A stretch of 64,000 bases of DNA from Haloferax denitrificans ATCC 35960 (GTDB taxonomy: Archaea; Halobacteriota; Halobacteria; Halobacteriales; Haloferacaceae), in the NCBI RefSeq assembly GCF_000337795.1, contig NZ_AOLP01000018.1, forward strand, positions 178,779-242,778, given 5' to 3'. Below the pieces are notes generated by a model. That model ran no database searches and was not told the DNA's origin. It saw only the letters and a list, made by a program, of their open reading frames with translations. Below, piece by piece: positions 1 to 7,651 of the stretch. Every line of letters starts with the position of its first letter. Within the stretch, counting starts at the first letter, position 1. The position numbers were made by a program, and so were the translations under genes.

Positions 1-874
1 CCATGTCGAACTCCTCGTAGTCGGCGTCGCCCTCGACGGGCGCGAACAGGCCGAAGGCGTTCAGGACCGCGCCGACGGTGACGCCCACGACGACGCCCGC
101 GAGGACGCCGATGACGAGACTGCCGACGATGGCGACGCCGAGGCTCCCGAGGACTCCCGAGACGAGGCCGGTGCCGAGTCCGAGGCCGAAGCCGGCGACG
201 ATACCGATTGCCGCGCCGCCGCCGAGGCCGGCGAGCACCGCGTCGTCGCCGTCGAGGGAGAACGAGGCGATAGTGTAGAGCAGGTACGCGGCCGCGCCCC
301 CGAGGACCGCGGCGGTGGCGGTGCGCGTCAACAGGAGGTCGGTGACGCCGACCGCGCCCCCGAACAGGCCGACGAGCGGCCCGAGGACGACGCCGACGGC
401 GATGCCGAACACCGCGCCGATGCCGCGGGCGTCGGCGACCCCGAACAGGAGGTCGCCGGCCATGCGCATCTTTTCGAGCGTGCCCATCCGCCGCCAGAAG
501 CGCTGGATGGTCACCTGGATGTCGCGGTCGACGAGCGCCACGTCGAGGCCTTCCTCTTCGGCGGTCTCGACCGCCGCGAGCATGTCCGCGCCGGGTTTCA
601 CGTCGAACTTGTCGCCCATCCGCGACTGGACGTACGAGAGCATCCAGTAGGCGATAAACTGGAAGACGGTGTTGCCGCGAAGCAGGTCGCGCGCTTCGAT
701 GTCGTCGGGCGTTCCGCCCTTCAGCTGTCGGTAGCGCCCCTCGTCGAGTTCGACCGCGACGACGTCGGGACGCTCCTCTCTGACGGTCTCTTCGACCTCT
801 CTGACGCTGTCGGCCGAGACGTGGGCCGTGCCGACGACGCGGACGTGACCCTCGCCGGGCGACGAATCGTTCAT
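1..874 (-). CDS. TraB/PrgY-family membrane protein (partial, C-terminus beyond window)
   Basis: Reading leftward from the ATG at 872-874 the protein begins MNDSSPGEGHVRVVGTAHVS and then has an acidic segment with ERPDVVAVELDEGRYRQL. The GTAHVS and VVAVELD motifs are those of the TraB/PrgY (pheromone-shutdown) family. After about residue 130 the sequence becomes Gly/Ala/Val-rich and strongly hydrophobic, consistent with several C-terminal membrane helices; it runs off the window edge. The molecular role of archaeal TraB proteins is not established; family members are thought to be membrane-associated peptidase- or sensor-like proteins. The gene is divergent from gckA, with only 53 bp between start codons, so the two promoters must be back to back. 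Confidence 0.85.
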   Translation of the reverse strand, partial: MNDSSPGEGHVRVVGTAHVSADSVREVEETVREERPDVVAVELDEGRYRQLKGGTPDDIEARDLLRGNTVFQFIAYWMLSYVQSRMGDKFDVKPGADMLAAVETAEEEGLDVALVDRDIQVTIQRFWRRMGTLEKMRMAGDLLFGVADARGIGAVFGIAVGVVLGPLVGLFGGAVGVTDLLLTRTATAAVLGGAAAYLLYTIASFSLDGDDAVLAGLGGGAAIGIVAGFGLGLGTGLVSGVLGSLGVAIVGSLVIGVLAGVVVGVTVGAVLNAFGLFAPVEGDADYEEFDM

Positions 875-927
875 CGCCGGGTTTACCGCCCCACGGTTTT
901 TATCCGTGTCGGCATCCCCCACGAACT

Positions 928-2256
928 ATGCAGGAGTTCGACGCTCGAACCCCGACGCCCGCCCACGAGACGGCCATCGACTGCCTCCGCGCCGGCGTCG
1001 AGGCCGTGCTCCCCGACCGCGTCGTCCGCGAGTCGGTGTCGCTCGACGGCGACACGCTGACCGTCGCGGACGCCACGTACGACCTGACCGCCTACGACCG
1101 CATCCTCGTCGTCGGCGGGGGCAAGGCCGGCGACGGCGTCGCCGACGCCCTCGAAGCCGTCCTCGGCGACCGCATCGACGGCGGCGTCGTGGTGACGCCC
1201 GACCCGACGCCGAGCCCCGACGGGCGCATCGAGCGACTCCCCGGCGACCACCCGGTCCCCTCCGCGCGCGGCGTCGAGAGCACCCGGCGACTCGCTGACC
1301 TCCTCTCGGACCTCGACGACCGGACGCTCGTCCTCGCCGCCGTCACGGGCGGCGCGAGCGCGGTCCTCCCGGCTCCCGCCGAGGGCGTCTCGCTCGCCGA
1401 GTTACAGGAGACGACCGACAGACTGCTCGAAAGCGGCGCGGAGATTCACGACCTCAACGCGGTCAGAAAGCACGTCTCGACGCTGAAAGGCGGCGGCCTC
1501 GCGCGGCTCGCCGCGCCCGCGACGGTCGTCGGCCTCGTCCTCTCGGACGTGGTCGGAAACGACCTCGGCGTCATCGCCTCCGGCCCGACCGCGCCCGACG
1601 AGACGACCTACGACGACGCCCTCGACGTGCTGGACCGCTTCGACCTCGACGTGCCGAAGTCGGTCCGCACGCGCCTCGCCCGCGGCTCGGCCGGCGACAT
1701 CCCGGAGACGCCGAAGCCCGGCGACCCGGTGTTCGACCGGGTGACGAACCACGTCCTCGCGGACACCTTCACCGCGCTCGACGCCGCCCGCGAGGTGGCC
1801 GACGAACGCGGCTACGACCCGCTCATCCTCTCCTCTCGCGTGCGCGGCGAGGCGCGCGAGGCCGCGAAGACCCACGTCGCCGTCGCGGAGGAGTCACTCG
1901 CGACCGGAAACCCGATTGCCGCGCCCGCCGTGGTCCTCTCGGGCGGCGAGTGCACCGTGACGGTCCGCGGCGACGGCGACGGCGGGCCGAACCTCGAATT
2001 CTGCCTCGCGGCCGCCGCGGAACTCCCCGACGAGACCGTCCTCGCCAGCATCGACAGCGACGGGAAAGACGGCGGGACCGAGGTCGCGGGCGCGGTCGTG
2101 GACTCCTCGTCGGTCGACGCCGGCGACGCCCGCGCCGCGCTGGCGAGAAACGACGCGCTCCCGGTGCTCCGGGACGCCGGCGCGCTCGTCGAGTCCGGCG
2201 CGACGGGGACGAACGTCAACGACCTGCGCGTCCTCGTGGTCGGCGAGGCCGTCTGA
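928..2256 (+). CDS. gckA: Glycerate 2-kinase (MOFRL family)
   Basis: 442 aa. Predicted to phosphorylate D-glycerate to 2-phosphoglycerate using ATP, in the cytosol. The N-terminal half has a Rossmann-like RILVVGGGKAGDGVA at about residue 60, followed by VVTPDPTPSPDGRIE and GDHPVPS, typical of the DUF4147/MOFRL glycerate kinase family; the C-terminus carries LVLSDVVGNDLGVIASGPT, VLSGGECTVTV and the terminal GTNVNDLRVLVVG. Length is normal for the family. A TATA-like TTTTTATC at about 897-903 lies about 27 nt before the ATG, so the transcript is probably leaderless. It fits the carbohydrate content of the window (glycerol, fructose, gluconate). Family assignment is firm; the 2- rather than 3-phosphate product is from family knowledge. 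Confidence 0.88.
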   Translation: MQEFDARTPTPAHETAIDCLRAGVEAVLPDRVVRESVSLDGDTLTVADATYDLTAYDRILVVGGGKAGDGVADALEAVLGDRIDGGVVVTPDPTPSPDGRIERLPGDHPVPSARGVESTRRLADLLSDLDDRTLVLAAVTGGASAVLPAPAEGVSLAELQETTDRLLESGAEIHDLNAVRKHVSTLKGGGLARLAAPATVVGLVLSDVVGNDLGVIASGPTAPDETTYDDALDVLDRFDLDVPKSVRTRLARGSAGDIPETPKPGDPVFDRVTNHVLADTFTALDAAREVADERGYDPLILSSRVRGEAREAAKTHVAVAEESLATGNPIAAPAVVLSGGECTVTVRGDGDGGPNLEFCLAAAAELPDETVLASIDSDGKDGGTEVAGAVVDSSSVDAGDARAALARNDALPVLRDAGALVESGATGTNVNDLRVLVVGEAV

Positions 2257-2320
2257 GCGCCGGCGATTTTTCGGCTGGTGGGACAACAAGTTTGTATCCT
2301 CCGGCGGAGTACTCCACGCC

Positions 2321-2941
2321 ATGGCCGGTTTATTGCCCTCCACTCCCGACACCTCCGCCGCGGACGAGTCCTCGCCGCGGGTCATCGGACTCGAAGACGA
2401 CGAGGCGTCGGACCTCCTGTCGGCGCTCTCGTCTGGGACGGCCCGCCGCGTGCTCGCCGCGCTCCACGAAAAGCCGACGAACGCCGCGGAACTCGCCGAG
2501 CGCGTCGACACGTCGCTCCAGAACGTCCAGTACCACCTCCGAAAGCTCGACGACGCGGGTCTCGTCGAGGTGGTCGACACCGTCTACTCCGAGAAGGGCC
2601 GCGAGATGAAGGTGTACGCGCCCGCCGACAGGCCGCTCGTCGTCGTCGCGGCCGGCGAGGAGACGCGGACGGGCCTCGCGTCCATGCTGACGAGCCTGCT
2701 CGGGGGCGTCGCCGTGTTGGCCCTGCTGTCGGCGCTCGTCCAGTGGGTCGCCACGCGCGGGCTCGGCGTCCTCGGCGGGGCCGGCGGTGCCGCGGAGTCC
2801 GCCGACGCGACGGCAGTCTCGACGATGGCCGCGGAGGCCGCGCCCGCGGCGGCGCAGGGAATCCCGCCGGGACTGGCCTTCTTCGCCGGCGGCCTCGTCA
2901 TCCTGCTCGTCATCGCGGCCGTCCAGTTCGCCCGACGGTGA
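2321..2941 (+). CDS. ArsR-type winged-helix protein with C-terminal membrane segments
   Basis: 206 aa. Residues about 25-95 form a winged helix: LLSALSSGTARRVLAALHEK followed by NAAELAERVDTSLQNVQYHL and RKLDDAGLVEVVDTVYSEKG, then KVYAPADRPLVVVA. Two hydrophobic stretches follow, at about 125-150 (LLGGVAVLALLSALVQWVA) and about 184-204 (GLAFFAGGLVILLVIAAVQF), so the DNA-binding domain is probably tethered to the inner face of the membrane. Haloarchaea carry many such helix-turn-helix plus membrane proteins of unknown signal. TATA-like GTTTGTATCC at about 2291 predicts a leaderless mRNA at the ATG. The target genes are unknown. Confidence 0.8.
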   Translation: MAGLLPSTPDTSAADESSPRVIGLEDDEASDLLSALSSGTARRVLAALHEKPTNAAELAERVDTSLQNVQYHLRKLDDAGLVEVVDTVYSEKGREMKVYAPADRPLVVVAAGEETRTGLASMLTSLLGGVAVLALLSALVQWVATRGLGVLGGAGGAAESADATAVSTMAAEAAPAAAQGIPPGLAFFAGGLVILLVIAAVQFARR

Positions 2942-3025
2942 GGCCCTGCGGGAGCGGTCGACGGCGACCGGGTCGGCGACTCGCGCTGGGGTAACTATTC
3001 GTACTCCGCCCAACTACAGCATAGC

Positions 3026-3469
3026 ATGAAACACCGTGCCGTGGTCCGCGGTATCGGAGTCGGCGTCGGCGAAGACGGCTCGAACGTGCCGGCGGTCGTC
3101 CTCGAAGCGCGCGACGAGTTCCTCCCCATCGTCATCACGTCGGACCAGGCTCAGGCCATCCAACTCGGTCTCTCCGGCGAGCAGTTCGAGCGCCCGCTGA
3201 CCCACGACCTCCTGGTCGAGATGGTGACGGAGTTCGGCGGGGCAATCGACAGCATCCGCATCGACGACCTCTCGAACGGCACGTTCCTCGCCAAGGTCGA
3301 CGCCGAGCGCTACCACGACGGCGAGGCGCGGTCGGTCGTCTTCGACGCGCGCCCGAGCGACGCCATCGCCCTCGCCATCCGCGTGGACTGCCCGATTCTC
3401 GTCTCCGACGCGGTGCTCGACGCCGCCGGCCAGTCGCCCGAGGCGTTCGACGCCGACTTCGACGAGTGA
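3026..3469 (+). CDS. Bifunctional nuclease (BFN/DUF151) domain protein
   Basis: 147 aa. The domain occupies nearly the whole protein: PAVVLEARDEFLPIVITSDQ, then IQLGLSGEQFERPLTHDLLV and the ending VVFDARPSDAIALAIRVDCP I, which is the hallmark DARPSDAIALA motif of the DUF151 family. Plant and Thermotoga relatives have nuclease or DNA-binding activity, but no function is established in archaea. Single gene with its own promoter: TAACTATTCGT at about 2992 is 26-30 nt before the ATG. Flanked by unrelated single genes. Confidence 0.85.
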   Translation: MKHRAVVRGIGVGVGEDGSNVPAVVLEARDEFLPIVITSDQAQAIQLGLSGEQFERPLTHDLLVEMVTEFGGAIDSIRIDDLSNGTFLAKVDAERYHDGEARSVVFDARPSDAIALAIRVDCPILVSDAVLDAAGQSPEAFDADFDE

Positions 3470-3529
3470 ACGCGGGGCGTCGCCGCCGCGCCCCACGATT
3501 TCAAGCCCCCTCAGCGTGACCCTGCTCGC

Positions 3530-4012
3530 ATGAGCGAACCCACCGCGACGCTCGAAGAGTCGCGCACCGAGATGACCGAACTCCTCCTGCCGAACGACAC
3601 CAACAACCTCGGGCGGGCCCTCGGTGGCGCGGTCCTCCACTGGATGGACATCTGCGGGGCCATCGCCGCGATGCGCTTTTCGAACCGCCAGTGCGTCACC
3701 GCGTCGATGGACCACGTCGACTTCATCAGCCCCATCGACCTCGGCGAAGTCGCCGTGATGGAGGCGTACGTGTTCAACGTCGGCCGGACCAGCGTGGACG
3801 TGAAAGTCGACGTGCACGCCGAGAACCCGAAGACCGACGAGCTACGGAAGACGACCACGTCGTTCCTGACGTTCGTCGCGCTCGACGACGACGGGAAGCC
3901 GACGCCCGTCCCCCGACTCGCCTGCGAGACCGACGAGGAAGAAGAGCTCCGCGCCGAGGCGGTCGCCGCCCGCGCCGACCAGCTCGAATCCGTCATCGAG
4001 CGCATGGAGTAG
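3530..4012 (+). CDS. Acyl-CoA thioesterase (hotdog fold, YciA-like)
   Basis: 160 aa. Residues about 8-130 give one hotdog domain: EMTELLLPNDTNNLGRALGG followed by VLHWMDICGAIAAMRF and CVTASMDHVDFISPIDLGE, then YVFNVGRTSVDVKVDVHAEN. NDTNNLGRALGG (usually N-x-HGxxFGG) and the VTASMDHVDF strand are those of the acyl-CoA hydrolase/YciA group. It should hydrolyse acyl-CoA to the free acid and CoA in the cytosol; chain-length preference cannot be read from sequence. The C-terminal 30 residues are acidic and possibly helical. Confidence 0.87.
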   Translation: MSEPTATLEESRTEMTELLLPNDTNNLGRALGGAVLHWMDICGAIAAMRFSNRQCVTASMDHVDFISPIDLGEVAVMEAYVFNVGRTSVDVKVDVHAENPKTDELRKTTTSFLTFVALDDDGKPTPVPRLACETDEEEELRAEAVAARADQLESVIERME

Positions 4013-4074
4013 GCGGGAGTTCCCACCGGCGACAGCGCCGAACTCTTTTCCCCGGCGGCGACCGACTGGCGACC

Positions 4075-4527
4075 ATGCTCGACGTTCCCGTCCCCGACCC
4101 GCCGTCGCTCCCGACCGTCGACCCGAACCAGTACGACGACGCGCAGGTCGCGGCCGACGCCGACTTCAAGCGCGCCGAGTTGGAGGCGTTCCTCGAAGCC
4201 GGCGCGTGGGCCGACGCCTTCGAGGCGTGGGCCGCGGAGACGCCCGTCACCGAGGCGCAGTGGGAAATCGTCCTCGACCTCGACCTGCTTTCCCACTTCG
4301 ACTTCTTCTGGGACGACTTCGCCGACCGCGTCGGCTACCACGCCCCCGGCATCCCCGAGGACTGGAAGGAGCGCGACCTCCACCCCGACCTGACCTCGTG
4401 GGGCGAGGTGTCGTCTATCAACGCCGGTCTCACCGAACTCGGACAGGACGTGTGCGACGTGCTCAAAGACGACTACATCGACTGGGAGTCCGAGTACGAA
4501 GCCCCCGACGACCTGCCGGACTTCTGA
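4075..4527 (+). CDS. Conserved haloarchaeal hypothetical protein, 150 aa
   Basis: The frame is open further upstream, but the ATG at 4075 is chosen because it follows a short promoter (ACTCTTTTCC near 4043) and gives the acidic start MLDVPVPDPPSLPTVDP. The protein is acidic and Trp/Phe-rich (WADAFEAWAAETPVTEAQWE, FDFFWDDFADRVGYHAPGIP), with no signal peptide or membrane segment. I do not recognise a catalytic motif. It is probably a soluble haloarchaeal protein. Confidence 0.65.
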   Translation: MLDVPVPDPPSLPTVDPNQYDDAQVAADADFKRAELEAFLEAGAWADAFEAWAAETPVTEAQWEIVLDLDLLSHFDFFWDDFADRVGYHAPGIPEDWKERDLHPDLTSWGEVSSINAGLTELGQDVCDVLKDDYIDWESEYEAPDDLPDF

Positions 4528-4599
4528 GGCCGCCGCGTTTCGCCCGCTCGTCGTTTTCCTCTGTTCGGCTTCCCACGAGCCTCGTCCGCAACGGCCCTT

Positions 4600-4611
4600 G
4601 AGAATATTCTC
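4600..4611. promoter_or_regulatory. Perfect 12-bp palindrome upstream of the DUF4397 lipoprotein gene
   Basis: GAGAATATTCTC is a perfect inverted repeat. A further half-site (ATTCTC) lies 13 bp downstream and a TATA-like GATATACTTAT follows at about 4632-4642. The position just upstream of a TATA box is where an archaeal activator or operator site would sit. The binding protein is unknown. Confidence 0.45.
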
Positions 4612-4713
4612 TTATTCGTGGTATTCTCGCAGGATATACTTATTTCTGGAAGCATTGTGGTCAGATTTGGGAAAACGGTGATATTCCGACCGTCGCTCTC
4701 ATCTCCTGTCGCT

Positions 4714-6123
4714 ATGACGAACATAAAACGACGCGACGTACTCCGTGGATTCGGTGGCGTCGCCATCGCGGGCGGACTCGCAGGTTGTATGGGCGGCGGC
4801 GGGACCGACGACGAGACCGAGACGACCACGACGTCGACGCCGACGCCGACTCCCACCCCGACACCCACGCCGGAACCGGAGACGGCGATGCTCCGCGTGG
4901 CGCATCTCTCGCCGGACGCGCCGAACGTCGACGTGTACGTCGACGACTCGGTCGCGCTCTCGGACGTGCCGTTCGGCGCGGTCAGCGACTACCTCTCGGT
5001 GCCCGTCGGGACCCGGACGGTGAAAGTGACCGCCGCCGGCGACGAGTCCACCGTCGCCTTCGAGGGAGACCTCGACGTCGCCGAGGCGACCTACACCGTC
5101 GCCGCGGTCGGCGAACTCGCCGAGGAGACGTTCGAACCGCTCGTCCTCGAAGACGACGTGTCGCTCCCGGCCGACGACACGGCTCGGGTCCGGGTGGTCC
5201 ACGCCTCGCCCGACGCGCCCGCCGTCGACGTGACCGCCGGCGACACGGTGCTTTTCGACGGCGTCTCCTTCACCCAGTCCGGGAGCGTCGAGGTGCCGGC
5301 CGACACCTACGCGCTTCAGGTCCGGGGCGACACGGAGTCGAACGACGGCGACGCGGTCGCCGAGTTCGACGTGGAACTCGCCGGCGGCACCGTCTACACG
5401 GTGTTCGCGGCGGGCTACCTGACGCCCGACGACGAGCCCGCGGATGTGGCCTTCCGGCCCGTCGCGGTCGTCGACGCCGGCTCCGGCGGCGGCGGGCTCG
5501 TCCAGCGCGACGTGTCGCTCCGCGCCGCGCACCTCTCGCCTGACGCGCCGAACGTCGATGTCCTCGTCGACGGCGCGGTCGCGCTCTCGGACGTGCCGTT
5601 CGACGCGGTCAGCGACTACCTCGCGCTGACCGCCGGCTCGCACCAAGTGACGATTCGCGCGACCGACGCGCCCGACACCGTCGTCTTCGACGAGATGCTC
5701 GACCTCGCGGCCGGCGCGTACACCGCCGCGGCGCTCGGCGAACTCGACTCGGCGGCCGAAAACGGCTTCGCCGTCTCGCTCCTCGAAGACGACCGCTCGG
5801 CCCCCGCGGACGACATGGCCCGCGTCCGGGTGCTTCACGCCTCGCCCGACGCGCCCGCCGTCGACGTGACCGTCGCGGGCTCCGGGGACGCTCTCGTCGA
5901 CGGCGCGGGCTTCGGCGACGCCGCGACCGTCGAGATCCCCGCTGGCGAGTACACGCTCCAGATTCGGGGCGACACGGAGTCGAACGACGGCGACGTGGCC
6001 GCCGAGTTCGACGTCGCGGTCGAGGGCGGCCGCGCCTACACCGCCATCGCGCTCGGCTACCTGACGCCCGACGACGAGCCGGCGGACGCCGCGTTCGACC
6101 TCAGCGTCGTCGCGGACAACTGA
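4714..6123 (+). CDS. Tat-exported lipoprotein with four DUF4397 domains
   Basis: 469 aa from the ATG at 4714 (MTNIKRRDVLRGFGG); the longer upstream frame is less likely because it would bury the signal peptide. The N-terminus has the twin-arginine motif KRRDVL, a hydrophobic core and the lipobox GLAGC, so the mature protein should be lipid-anchored outside the cell after Cys-29. A Thr/Pro linker (TSTPTPTPTPTPTPEPE) follows. Four repeated domains begin with HLSPDAPNVDV or HASPDAPAVDV. Domains 1-2 and 3-4 form two copies of one unit, offset 627 bp. DUF4397 is an extracellular immunoglobulin-like domain of unknown ligand. Confidence 0.88.
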   Translation: MTNIKRRDVLRGFGGVAIAGGLAGCMGGGGTDDETETTTTSTPTPTPTPTPTPEPETAMLRVAHLSPDAPNVDVYVDDSVALSDVPFGAVSDYLSVPVGTRTVKVTAAGDESTVAFEGDLDVAEATYTVAAVGELAEETFEPLVLEDDVSLPADDTARVRVVHASPDAPAVDVTAGDTVLFDGVSFTQSGSVEVPADTYALQVRGDTESNDGDAVAEFDVELAGGTVYTVFAAGYLTPDDEPADVAFRPVAVVDAGSGGGGLVQRDVSLRAAHLSPDAPNVDVLVDGAVALSDVPFDAVSDYLALTAGSHQVTIRATDAPDTVVFDEMLDLAAGAYTAAALGELDSAAENGFAVSLLEDDRSAPADDMARVRVLHASPDAPAVDVTVAGSGDALVDGAGFGDAATVEIPAGEYTLQIRGDTESNDGDVAAEFDVAVEGGRAYTAIALGYLTPDDEPADAAFDLSVVADN

Positions 6124-6262
6124 CCGCAGGCCGGCCCGAACGGCCCCGGACTGCGAGCGCCCCTGCCCCCGACTCGACACCGCCTCCGAGCGGACCTCCT
6201 TCCGAACGAATGACGCCGACGCGACCCCGACGACGTGAACCGCCCCGGGCACAGCGGCGGCC

Positions 6263-6568
6263 ATGAGCGTCTGGGTCGACGCCGCGCGGTTCTCGCTCGG
6301 CGCGAGCGTCGTGTTCCTCGTCGTCATGCTCGGCGTCTGGGGGCGGAACTACCTGCTGTTCCGGTCGAAACACGCCCTCGGCCTCGTCGTCTTCGGCGCG
6401 TTCCTCCTCGCACAGAGTCTCTTCGCGCTCTACTACTACCTCGTCGACCCGACGCTGTCGGTCTGGTTCGCCACCGCCGTCCCCGCCGCGGCGTGGCGGG
6501 TGCTGATGGGAATTCACGTCCTCCAAGCGGTCGCGCTGGCCGTCCTCCTGTGGGTGACGTGGGATTGA
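6263..6568 (+). CDS. Small integral membrane protein, about three helices
   Basis: 101 aa, almost entirely hydrophobic. Predicted helices at about 7-27 (FSLGASVVFLVVMLGVWG), 38-60 (ALGLVVFGAFLLAQSLFALY) and 78-98 (VLMGIHVLQAVALAVLLWVT). It resembles the many short three-helix haloarchaeal membrane proteins (DUF7521-like) of unknown function. It ends 30 bp before the next lipoprotein gene, which has its own TATA box, so the two may or may not share a transcript. Confidence 0.65.
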   Translation: MSVWVDAARFSLGASVVFLVVMLGVWGRNYLLFRSKHALGLVVFGAFLLAQSLFALYYYLVDPTLSVWFATAVPAAAWRVLMGIHVLQAVALAVLLWVTWD

Positions 6569-6598
6569 TTTATACACTGTCTCTCTGACACGTCTAGT

Positions 6599-7207
6599 AT
6601 GCACCGCCGTGCCCTCCTCTCCAGCGTCGCGTCGCTCTCGCTCGTCGCTACCGCCGGATGTCTCGCGACGACACGCCGAACCGTGAGCGGTCGAATCACC
6701 GGTGACCACGGGTCTGCGTCCCTCCACCCCGCCGACGAACAGTACGTCCACGGGTCGTTCCCCGAGGACGCCGACTTCCGCGGGTGGCTCTTTTCCGACC
6801 CGCCGGACGACCAGACGGACGTGTTCACCGACCGCGCGATGCAGGGGCAGTACTCGAACGACCTACTGGAGGCCGACGGCGACTCGTTCGTCCTCCTGTT
6901 CGAGGTCCGAATGGCCCGCGAAGACGCCGCGTTCTACAACATCGCGCTCTCGCCGTCGTGGACCGGGTGGCGCGACGCCGACATCCCGATTCGGCGGTCG
7001 CCGCCGGCCGACCCCGAGGCGTTCGAGGCGGATGCCGACACGCTCGTCTGCACCCACCTGTCGACGTTCGACGTGGCGAGAGGGGCTACGCCGACGAACG
7101 CCACGCTCCGGGTGTTCGAGCGCGACGACGAGTCCGGAACCACGCACGGGACGGAACCCGAACAGACTGTGGCGACCTATCGCGTCGGCCGCTGGTCGGA
7201 CCGGTAG
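6599..7207 (+). CDS. Tat-type lipoprotein, haloarchaeal, unknown function
   Basis: 202 aa. The N-terminus MHRRALLSSVASLSLVATAG followed by Cys is a twin-arginine-like signal with a lipobox (TAGC), so the protein is probably anchored on the outer face of the membrane. The mature part has no motif I recognise; it contains GWLFSDPPDDQTDVF and a beta-rich middle. The promoter is clear: TTTATACAC at about 6568-6577 predicts a start at the ATG (leaderless). Confidence 0.75.
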   Translation: MHRRALLSSVASLSLVATAGCLATTRRTVSGRITGDHGSASLHPADEQYVHGSFPEDADFRGWLFSDPPDDQTDVFTDRAMQGQYSNDLLEADGDSFVLLFEVRMAREDAAFYNIALSPSWTGWRDADIPIRRSPPADPEAFEADADTLVCTHLSTFDVARGATPTNATLRVFERDDESGTTHGTEPEQTVATYRVGRWSDR

Positions 7208-7271
7208 CGTCCCTGTCGCCGTCGCCGTCGGAGTAAGCGTTATACTCCTCGCGGGACTGCTCTCGGATAGC

Positions 7272-7364
7272 ATGCGACGACACCGGACGCCGCCCCGCTC
7301 GCCCGCGGTCGGCCAGTCCCGACGCTCGGTCGTCGCCCCGTCGCCCATTATTGCGGGGCAGTAG
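7272..7364 (+). CDS. ileS leader peptide ORF1 (ends P-I-I-A-G-Q)
   Basis: A 30-codon ORF starting MRRHRTPPRSPAVG and ending APSPIIAGQ. TTATAC at about 7238-7243 places transcription start about 26 nt downstream, within 6-8 nt of this ATG, so the ORF would be the first thing translated on the mRNA. Residues 26-27 are two consecutive Ile codons written ATT ATT, whereas neighbouring genes use ATC almost exclusively. The same ending (I-I-V-G-A, also ATT ATT) occurs in the ORF before ilvB. This looks like a regulatory leader peptide for isoleucyl-tRNA supply; that role is inference. Confidence 0.6.
   Translation: MRRHRTPPRSPAVGQSRRSVVAPSPIIAGQ
7335..7359 (+). promoter_or_regulatory. Hairpin enclosing the tandem ATT ATT codons of the ileS leader
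   Basis: GCCCCG (7335-7340) pairs with CGGGGC (7354-7359); the 13-nt loop holds both ATT codons (7347-7352). A ribosome stalled at these codons would melt the stem. The segment ATTATTG, GGGGC and TAGCC is shared with the ilvB leader. Confidence 0.5.
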
Positions 7365-7458
7365 CCTCGCACATCTCTCATCCTCGACTCCCGTCCGTAC
7401 CGACTTCCGAGCGACAGCGGTCTCCCGTCCGGTGTGACCACGACCACCGGAACCCCAA

Positions 7459-7575
7459 ATGGAGCGACGCACCCACCACACCCGACAGGCGTATCGACAG
7501 CGACCAGCGACCCGGCGACCGAACACGCGAGCGCGGACGGTCGTCGCCCGACGGCGGAGGGTCTCGCGTGACTGA
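7459..7575 (+). CDS. ileS leader ORF2 (HHT...YRQRP), overlapping an ileS start
   Basis: A 38-codon, Arg-rich ORF starting MERRTHHTRQAYRQRPATRR. Its TGA (7573-7575) overlaps an in-frame GTG start of ileS at 7568, the arrangement expected for translational coupling. The ORF2 before ilvB begins M-x-H-x-H-H-T and contains YRRPTTH, and at DNA level both carry GTATCGAC after a GACAG-type block. The basic composition is unlike a normal haloarchaeal protein, so it probably acts in cis. Confidence 0.45.
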   Translation: MERRTHHTRQAYRQRPATRRPNTRARTVVARRRRVSRD

Positions 7576-7623
7576 GTCCGACCCGGCGGAACGCCCGGCC
7601 GACGCGGACCAGACCCGCCGTTT

Positions 7624-7634
7624 TGATATATATC
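7624..7634 (+). promoter_or_regulatory. ileS: Internal TATA box for leaderless ileS mRNA
   Basis: TTTTGATATATATCC lies 20-30 nt before the ATG at 7652, the usual archaeal spacing for a leaderless transcript. It gives ileS a second promoter that bypasses the two leader ORFs, so a basal supply of enzyme could be independent of the leader. Confidence 0.6.
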
Positions 7635-7651
7635 CACGAGAAGGACGGGGT

